Below, piece by piece: positions 1-5,230 of a DNA stretch of 6,293 nucleotides. The notes beneath the pieces were generated by a model. That model was not told the DNA's origin. It saw only the letters and a program-made list of their open reading frames with translations, and did no database searches. The DNA comes from an uncultured Alphaproteobacteria bacterium (GTDB taxonomy: Bacteria; Pseudomonadota; Alphaproteobacteria; Rickettsiales; Midichloriaceae), in NCBI GenBank assembly GCA_903860855.1, contig CAIOSF010000068.1, forward strand, positions 1 to 6,293. Reading direction: 5' to 3'. Both the position numbers and the translations under genes were made by a program. Position 1 is the first letter of the stretch; each line of letters starts with the position of its first letter.

Positions 1-694
1 CTCCACTAGCGATAGAAAAAGATTGACCATCTTGTTGTACACCCGATTGTATGCCATTATCCCCATTACCACAGATCTCTCCGCCTCCGCTACCTGCTCC
101 CTCCTCATCTTTCAATCTATCTTTTTGTTTAGCGATGGCGATGACAGCATCGTCTTTTGTTATTCTACCGTCTTTGCCCGTTCCTTTTATATGGCTGAAG
201 TCGAGATTATGTTCTTCTATCACCCTACGGGCCGATGGGGACGGAAAGTTCTTACCATTCAATGAAGACGGATAGGCAAGGTCGATTTGCGCATCATTAG
301 GTGCAAGCGATTTGGTAATATCGCCGTTTGATGGCATAGCACCACTAGTCTTATCACCAACAAGCTGCCCTCCACCGGTTGGTGCAGCACTGGTCGTAGT
401 GCTATCAGAGCGCTCTCTTATATCGCTCATATCAACACTCTGATCAACAACTTCCACAACACCAGGTTGCATTTGTCCCAATAAAGCCCCTTTAGCGACG
501 GTATCACCTGTTTTAGCAGCTATCTCCGTAAGTTGCCCATCGGCTGGAGCAGTAACTTCCAGTGTTACTTTATCTGTCTCAAGTTCTACTAGCAACTCCC
601 CGTTTTTAATCAAATCTCCAAGCTTTTTATGCCACTTGGCTACGGTTGCTTCTGTTACTGATTCACCTAGTGTTGGTACCTTAATTTCCACCAT
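1..694 (-). CDS. sucB: 2-oxoglutarate dehydrogenase E2, dihydrolipoyllysine succinyltransferase (N-terminal part, cut by window edge)
   Basis: E2 of the 2-oxoglutarate dehydrogenase complex moves the succinyl group from E1 to CoA using a swinging lipoyl arm (TCA cycle, cytoplasm). The 231 visible codons start at the ATG whose A is at 694. Residues 1-77 form a biotinyl/lipoyl domain (VEIKVPTLGESVTEATVAKW) with the lipoylation motif ETDKV, so Lys42 is the expected lipoyl-lysine. Residues about 79-149 are a long hydrophilic linker rich in Ser, Thr, Gly and Asp. Residues about 150-188 are a peripheral-subunit-binding domain (SPSARRVIEEHNLD, then IKGTGKDGRITKDD), which holds E3 and E1. A second Gly/Gln/Asn-rich linker runs off the edge, and the catalytic acyltransferase domain lies outside. 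The sucA neighbour and the SucB-like HNLD.S.IKGTG pattern favour succinyltransferase over pyruvate dehydrogenase E2. An AGAGAG stretch about 5 bases upstream is a plausible weak ribosome binding site. It lies 71 bp after sucA on the same strand, so it is very likely co-transcribed. Confidence 0.94.
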   Translation of the reverse strand, partial: MVEIKVPTLGESVTEATVAKWHKKLGDLIKNGELLVELETDKVTLEVTAPADGQLTEIAAKTGDTVAKGALLGQMQPGVVEVVDQSVDMSDIRERSDSTTTSAAPTGGGQLVGDKTSGAMPSNGDITKSLAPNDAQIDLAYPSSLNGKNFPSPSARRVIEEHNLDFSHIKGTGKDGRITKDDAVIAIAKQKDRLKDEEGAGSGGGEICGNGDNGIQSGVQQDGQSFSIASG

Positions 695-765
695 ATTGCT
701 CTCTTTGATTCACCTTTATTTTATTTTTTCTCTATTTCAAAACTCTCTCTTGTGTTCATGACTCA

Positions 766-3735
766 TTAAAGCGTCATAGCAATACTCAACAATTCATTTT
801 GCTCCTTTGCATGGACTTTGGCAAATCCGGTGGAAGGAGAAGCTGATGCTTGTCTGCCTACATATTTTAATGACGGACAATGGTGTTTAGCTTTAGCTAA
901 TAACTCATCCATTATCGGTTTCACGAACGAATAAGCCCCCATATTTTCATGCTCTTCTTGACACCAAGCTATCTCACACTCATTATATTTCGCTAATAAA
1001 ACCAGGATATCATCACTTGGAAATGGATATAGTTGCTCCAATCTTACCACAGCGATCGTATCTTTCTTATAGGCACCCACATTTATATCAGATCCATTTT
1101 TCTCTTCTATGCTCTTCTCCGCGCCCTGACCTTTCTGCTCTTCGGTCAGCACTTTCTGTTCAATTGATTCCTCTTTACCAATTAATGACTGCCTTCTCTC
1201 AACTAAATCATAATATACCTTGCCGCTACAAAGGATAAGGCGTTTTACGATTTGAGGACTATCTATACTAGTATCGTCTATTACCGGTATAAACTCTGTT
1301 CCATCTGCCATATCACTCAATTTGGAAACAGCAAGTTTATGACGCAACAATGATTTTGGCGTAAATACAATCAGTGGCTTGCGGTGTTTAGCATGAATTT
1401 GACGGCGAATAACATGAAAAAATGATGCTGGAGTTGTACAATTGCACACCCTCATATTGTCCATAGCACACATTTGGAGGTATCTCTCAATTCTAGCTGA
1501 TGTGTGCTCTGGTCCCTGCCCTTCATTCCCGTGAGGCAGTAAGATGACAAGACCACTCATATATAGCCACTTAGCTTCACTTGAGGCTATATACTGGTCA
1601 ATTATCACCTGGGCACCATTTGCAAAATCCCCAAACTGACCCTCCCAAATCGTTAGGCTATTGGGCCTTGCAGCGCTATAGCCGTACTCAAATCCCAATA
1701 CACCAAATTCCGAGAGATTACTATTATGTATAAATAAACTACCTTGCTGACCAGGATATAGATTATTCAAAGGGGTATACCTATCTTCATTCTCCTGGTC
1801 GGTCAATACAGCATGTCTGTGAGAAAAAGTACCCCTTTCAACATCTTCCCCCGTGAAACGAATATTATACCCCTCATCCAAGATCGTTGCATATGCCAGC
1901 GACTCTCCAACACTCCAATCCAATCCTTCACCATTCGCTATTGCCTTTGCTCTGTGATCTAGCTGCCTGGCTATCTTGCTATTGAGATCAAAATCTGATG
2001 GAATCACACATAATCTATTGCCAAGCTCCACTAATTTCGGTATAGGAACTCCAGTCGTAACGTTGGGATTAGAATCGTCAGTGGGAAAATACTGCTGCCA
2101 TAGCTTACCAGTGCAAGATGAAGTTATTCTGCTTCGAACATCTTCTAATGATTTAGGTGATTCATAGCTCCCTGCTGTTGCTAACTCTTCCTCTAGCATC
2201 TGAACGAATGAACCTCTCATTTTATCGTAATCCTCAGATGTTATAACCCCTTCCCCGATCAAGGTATCCCTGTATATTTCAGTTGGACTACGATGATTTT
2301 TAGACTGAATATTCTTATAAGTTATGGGCTGAGTAAACAAAGGTTCATCTCCCTCATTATGCCCATATTTACGATAGCATACTATATCAATGAAGATATC
2401 TTTATGAAATGTATATCTATATTCCGTTGCCAAATTTGCGGCAAATAAGATAGCTTCTGGATCATTCCCATTGATGTGCAATACTGGAATATCAATAAAT
2501 TTTGCTATATTGCTGCAATATCTTGTTGAATAATCATCGAGATTGTTAGTGGTAAAGCCTATCATATTATTAACAATAATATGAATGGTCCCTCCCACAT
2601 GATAGGCCATCAGCTGGCTCAAAGCTAGGGTTTCCATGACGCAACCCTGACCTGAAACCGATGCATCTCCGTGGATAAGCAATGGTAATACCTTGGTATA
2701 TGAAGTATCGTTAAGGAGATCTTGTTTAGCTCTACACCTACCGAGTGCTACAGTATTAACACTCTCTAAATGTGAGGGATTCGGTACTATTGAGAGATAA
2801 ATGTTCTTACCATCTATTATGGTATTATGCGATGCTCCCATGTGATACTTTACATCACCAGGAACAGTTGATGGCAATGATGATGCCCCCATCAGTTCAG
2901 CGAATATAACATAATATGGCTTCCTAATGATACGAGTGAGAATGCTTAATCTACCCCTATGGGCCATAGCAATCACCATTTCTTCCATACCACGGGCTGA
3001 TGCCTTGAGCATTTCCTTTATCGCCACTATTGTCGATTCACCTCCTTCTATCGAGAATCTCTTTTCCCCGGGAAACTTTGTGTGGATAAAATGCTCAAAA
3101 GCATCAACAGCTATCATATCATCTAAGATAGCAATCTTTTGCTCTTTGCTAACTTCCATATTACCTAAGTTTTGTTCAAATTTCCTTTGGAACCATATCC
3201 TCTCTTGCAAAGATTCGATATGCTCAAATTCTACTCCCACTCTATTAGCATAGGTTCTTTTTAAAAACGATATAAGATCCCTCAATGGCGCAGATTCAGC
3301 ACTAAATGCACCGAATGTCATGGCCATCACGTCCATATCATCATCAGCAATCCCATAGGTTTTACAGTCAAGTTCTGGTAAATAATCTATTTGTGTCAAA
3401 CCAAATGGATCAAGCTTTACCTGAGTATGACCAAACTTACGATAGGCATTAATTAATTGGAAAGCAGCAGCATTAAGATCGGGCCTAGAGATGGCATGGT
3501 TACCGGTGGGTGCCGCAGATTTGGTCATCACACTCTTGAGGCCACCTTCCTCTTCTGGCTTAGCCTGACCACCTGAGAAGTCTTGACATTCTGAGAAATA
3601 TTCGCGCCAAGATGGCTCTACATTGTTAGGATTTTGCAAATATAGTTTATATAGCTCTTCCGTGAAATTTATACTAAGAGCTGTATTATCTTGAGGCATT
3701 GATGAGGGGGTGATTTTCACAGATATAAGAAGCAT
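766..3735 (-). CDS. sucA: 2-oxoglutarate dehydrogenase E1 component (thiamine diphosphate dependent)
   Basis: E1 decarboxylates 2-oxoglutarate with thiamine diphosphate and passes the succinyl group to lipoyl-E2 (SucB). Residues about 23-47 match the N-terminal E2-binding segment (FTEELYKLYLQNPNNVEPSW). The dehydrogenase core runs from about 80 to 500 and contains FSIEGGES, AHRGRL (His259), GDVKYHMGAS (His298), HGDASVSGQG (Asp357) and VNNMIGFTT (Asn390); Asp357 and Asn390 are the expected Mg-ThDP ligands. The transketolase-like pyrimidine domain contains RGTFSHRHAV, FGDFANGAQV and EGQGPEHTSAR (His744). The C-terminal domain contains LCSGKVYYDL, RLEQLYPFP and GRQASASPSTG. At 989 aa it is slightly longer than usual (roughly 930-985 in relatives), largely because of a charged insertion at about residues 850-891. 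Small departures from the usual motifs include HRGRLS for HRGRLN and HGNEGQG for HG(Y/F)EGQG. The start is uncertain: Met1 (3735) and Met13 (3699) both lack a clear Shine-Dalgarno. The Met13 start gives 977 aa and loses nothing recognisable. Confidence 0.97.
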   Translation of the reverse strand: MLLISVKITPSSMPQDNTALSINFTEELYKLYLQNPNNVEPSWREYFSECQDFSGGQAKPEEEGGLKSVMTKSAAPTGNHAISRPDLNAAAFQLINAYRKFGHTQVKLDPFGLTQIDYLPELDCKTYGIADDDMDVMAMTFGAFSAESAPLRDLISFLKRTYANRVGVEFEHIESLQERIWFQRKFEQNLGNMEVSKEQKIAILDDMIAVDAFEHFIHTKFPGEKRFSIEGGESTIVAIKEMLKASARGMEEMVIAMAHRGRLSILTRIIRKPYYVIFAELMGASSLPSTVPGDVKYHMGASHNTIIDGKNIYLSIVPNPSHLESVNTVALGRCRAKQDLLNDTSYTKVLPLLIHGDASVSGQGCVMETLALSQLMAYHVGGTIHIIVNNMIGFTTNNLDDYSTRYCSNIAKFIDIPVLHINGNDPEAILFAANLATEYRYTFHKDIFIDIVCYRKYGHNEGDEPLFTQPITYKNIQSKNHRSPTEIYRDTLIGEGVITSEDYDKMRGSFVQMLEEELATAGSYESPKSLEDVRSRITSSCTGKLWQQYFPTDDSNPNVTTGVPIPKLVELGNRLCVIPSDFDLNSKIARQLDHRAKAIANGEGLDWSVGESLAYATILDEGYNIRFTGEDVERGTFSHRHAVLTDQENEDRYTPLNNLYPGQQGSLFIHNSNLSEFGVLGFEYGYSAARPNSLTIWEGQFGDFANGAQVIIDQYIASSEAKWLYMSGLVILLPHGNEGQGPEHTSARIERYLQMCAMDNMRVCNCTTPASFFHVIRRQIHAKHRKPLIVFTPKSLLRHKLAVSKLSDMADGTEFIPVIDDTSIDSPQIVKRLILCSGKVYYDLVERRQSLIGKEESIEQKVLTEEQKGQGAEKSIEEKNGSDINVGAYKKDTIAVVRLEQLYPFPSDDILVLLAKYNECEIAWCQEEHENMGAYSFVKPIMDELLAKAKHHCPSLKYVGRQASASPSTGFAKVHAKEQNELLSIAMTL

Positions 3736-3765
3736 TGTAGGAAGAACTCAATGACAAATCAATAT

Positions 3766-3792
3766 AGAATATTGCCATCTTAAATATATCAA
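3766..3792 (-). promoter_or_regulatory. weak candidate promoter for the sucA-sucB operon
   Basis: On the minus strand, TTGATA (plus coordinates 3787-3792, five of six matches to TTGACA) is followed after 15 bases by TATTCT (3766-3771, four of six matches to TATAAT). Transcription would begin near 3759, leaving a short leader of about 24 bases before the first sucA ATG, or about 60 before the second. The 15-base spacer is shorter than ideal and the surrounding DNA is very AT-rich, so chance matches are likely. It is the best minus-strand pair I found close to sucA. Confidence 0.25.
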
Positions 3793-3824
3793 TATCGTTA
3801 GCCCATAGATATGAGCAATATCGT
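3790..3824. repeat. 9-bp direct repeat CAATATCGT, two copies 26 bp apart
   Basis: CAATATCGT occurs at 3790-3798 and again at 3816-3824, a 26-bp period (about 2.5 helical turns), between two divergently transcribed operons. A related element (GGCAATATT on the minus strand, around 3768-3776) lies beside it. The first copy overlaps the -35 box of the candidate sucA promoter. It could be a paired regulator site, but short AT-rich repeats also arise by chance in such DNA. Confidence 0.3.
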
Positions 3825-3849
3825 ATAATACTTTAATAATACGGGATGT

Positions 3850-3863
3850 ATATAGCGCTATAT
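3850..3863. promoter_or_regulatory. perfect 14-bp palindrome, candidate operator
   Basis: ATATAGCGCTATAT is a perfect inverted repeat with no loop. It ends one base before the TTGCTA -35 box (3865-3870) of the plus-strand promoter, where a dimeric regulator could act. The GC core (AGCGCT) stands out in an otherwise AT-rich region. Being loopless, it is a better candidate for a protein-binding site than for an RNA hairpin. Which regulator, if any, binds is unknown. Confidence 0.4.
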
Positions 3864-3864
3864 T

Positions 3865-3893
3865 TTGCTATCACTCTCTACTATTGATATAAT
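3865..3893 (+). promoter_or_regulatory. sigma70-type promoter for the methyltransferase-rodA operon
   Basis: TTGCTA (3865-3870, four of six matches to the -35 consensus) and a perfect TATAAT (3888-3893) are separated by exactly 17 bases, the preferred spacing. Transcription would begin near 3900, giving a 5' leader of roughly 110 bases before the ATG at 4011. This is the strongest promoter-like sequence in the intergenic region, it points at the right gene pair, and the 14-bp palindrome abuts its -35 box. Confidence 0.6.
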
Positions 3894-4010
3894 ATTACGG
3901 AAAATCAATCTGAAGCTTTGTTATACTTTATGTATTCGTGATTGCAAATTAGATGGATCTTCGTTTATGCTCTGGTGATGGCGAAACATATAGATTAGTT
4001 ACTACCAATA

Positions 4011-5225
4011 ATGGCAGAAGATCATAACCAATCTAAAGGCATAGTTGCAACAATTAAGCTTGTATTTAGAAAGATAAAGCAAGATGGGGTGGGTGTGACG
4101 CTAATGCGTTATAAGGCTAGCTTATATCGATATGTAAAGGATATGAGATATAAGCTCCACAATCTATCGAAAACAAACTTTGAACTAGCCATATACCACT
4201 TTCAACATGGTAACGTCTCTGATGCTATCTTACGATTCCGCATGCTACGTAAATTCTTTCGCTCTCAGTATAGCAAATACATTGTGTCAGAATATTATTT
4301 AGGAAGATGTTATATGGAGGAACTTAAGTATGATAAAGCAAAGGAGCATCTCGCAAATTACCTTAATTCTGATAATACAGAGAAACTGGAAGAAGCTGAT
4401 TTTTGCCTAAAACTTATTGAAGGTAAGACTTCCGATATAAAAATAGTTCCATATAGCATAATATCTCATAATTTTGACATTGTATCAACTAAATATAACG
4501 CAATATTCTTTAATGACAGAGAAAGCCCCCCGCAAAAAGTCATATATAATTTACTACACAAGACAGTGCAGAGGTCCAGTAAACCATTTGCAAATAACAT
4601 TCTTGATCTTGGGTGTGGTACTGGTATCATTGGGAAATTATGTCGCAATGCAAAGATTGCATCTAATATAGTGGGAATTGATATATCGGAAGGAATGCTA
4701 AATCAAGCAGCTAGTCTGCAAATTGACAAAGAACCGGTATATAATTATACGTTCAATACTAATGCAGACCTGTACCTACAAAGTACCAAGATAAATAATA
4801 AATATGATATAGTAATTTTATCGAATCTCATAACATACTCCGCAAACTTTACTAATATTTTAGAAAAACTCGATAATTTTACGACAGATCAAGCCATTAT
4901 AGGCATAACTTTCAGAACTATTGATGATAGGAGTAAGGAGTGGGAGTTTATGACCAGGATAGAGCAATTTTGGTATAATCCTGAATATATCATAACAACA
5001 GCTGAGATGCTTGGTTGGCATATTGTAGAAAAAAAAGGAATAAGTTTTATCGGAGGAGAGAAGGGAATGGCTGTGGTCATTTCAAAGGTACCTTTATTAT
5101 TAGAATCTGATGACTTGCAAGTGCAATCACAAGCTGAAGGAGCGGCCAAGGAGGTTAAGTTCAAAGATGATATGAACTTGAACACAGAAGGATACACTGA
5201 AGCGGGCAAGGAGAAGAAAGAATAG
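4011..5225 (+). CDS. TPR-containing SAM-dependent methyltransferase (COG4976-like)
   Basis: A 404-residue cytoplasmic protein with no signal peptide or membrane segment. Residues 1-50 are basic. About 56-125 form two TPR-like helical hairpins (FELAIYHFQHGNVSDAI, then YYLGRCYMEELKYDKAKEHL), a protein-protein interaction module. Residues about 155-360 are a class I Rossmann methyltransferase: ILDLGCGTGIIG (197-208) is the SAM-binding glycine loop, Asp224 in VGIDISEGML is the expected ribose-binding acid, and YDIVILSNLITY (265-276) is the motif IV region. A hydrophilic Glu/Lys/Gln-rich tail fills 361-404. TPR plus this methyltransferase type matches the family called 'predicted methyltransferase, contains TPR repeat'; its substrate is unknown to me. 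The ATG at 4011 is the first start after an in-frame TAG at 3996-3998 and has no visible Shine-Dalgarno. The sequence looks more AT-rich than sucA. It ends two bases before rodA, suggesting a shared transcript and perhaps a role linked to the cell envelope (inference). Confidence 0.87.
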   Translation: MAEDHNQSKGIVATIKLVFRKIKQDGVGVTLMRYKASLYRYVKDMRYKLHNLSKTNFELAIYHFQHGNVSDAILRFRMLRKFFRSQYSKYIVSEYYLGRCYMEELKYDKAKEHLANYLNSDNTEKLEEADFCLKLIEGKTSDIKIVPYSIISHNFDIVSTKYNAIFFNDRESPPQKVIYNLLHKTVQRSSKPFANNILDLGCGTGIIGKLCRNAKIASNIVGIDISEGMLNQAASLQIDKEPVYNYTFNTNADLYLQSTKINNKYDIVILSNLITYSANFTNILEKLDNFTTDQAIIGITFRTIDDRSKEWEFMTRIEQFWYNPEYIITTAEMLGWHIVEKKGISFIGGEKGMAVVISKVPLLLESDDLQVQSQAEGAAKEVKFKDDMNLNTEGYTEAGKEKKE

Positions 5226-5230
5226 TAGTG
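5208..5230 (+). promoter_or_regulatory. ribosome binding region and GTG start of rodA
   Basis: AAGGAG at 5208-5213 and the purine run continuing to 5220 (GAGAAGAAAG) sit inside the last codons of the methyltransferase gene. They lie 7-14 bases before GTG at 5228-5230. The upstream stop TAG (5223-5225) is followed by a second TAG (5226-5228) that shares its G with the GTG. No ATG or other start close by gives a better match to the RodA N-terminus, so this element decides the start. The arrangement is typical of translational coupling. Confidence 0.65.

Noticed and set aside
23..275. Two overlapping plus-strand open frames of 74-80 codons
   Set aside because: They lie antisense to the clear PSBD and linker coding of sucB and show no recognisable protein features.
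695..765. Possible terminator between sucA and sucB
   Set aside because: The 71-bp gap has T/A-rich runs but no stem-loop next to a U-tract in the direction of transcription; read-through into sucB is expected.
1126..1149. Inverted repeat CTGACC/GGTCAG as a terminator or mobile palindromic element
   Set aside because: The 6-bp stem with a 12-base loop lies inside intact sucA coding and is too short to call an element; kept only as a note under the SucA insertion.
2927..3253. Plus-strand open frame of 108 codons
   Set aside because: Antisense to conserved SucA core motifs (AHRGRL, FSIEGGES); an open frame there is a by-product of SucA coding.
3824..3829. Second plus-strand TATAAT as a promoter
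   Set aside because: No -35-like hexamer lies 16-18 bases upstream; the downstream TATAAT at 3888 has correct spacing to TTGCTA.
4889..5209. Minus-strand open frame of 106 codons
   Set aside because: Antisense to the methyltransferase C-terminal half, with no ribosome binding site or family resemblance.
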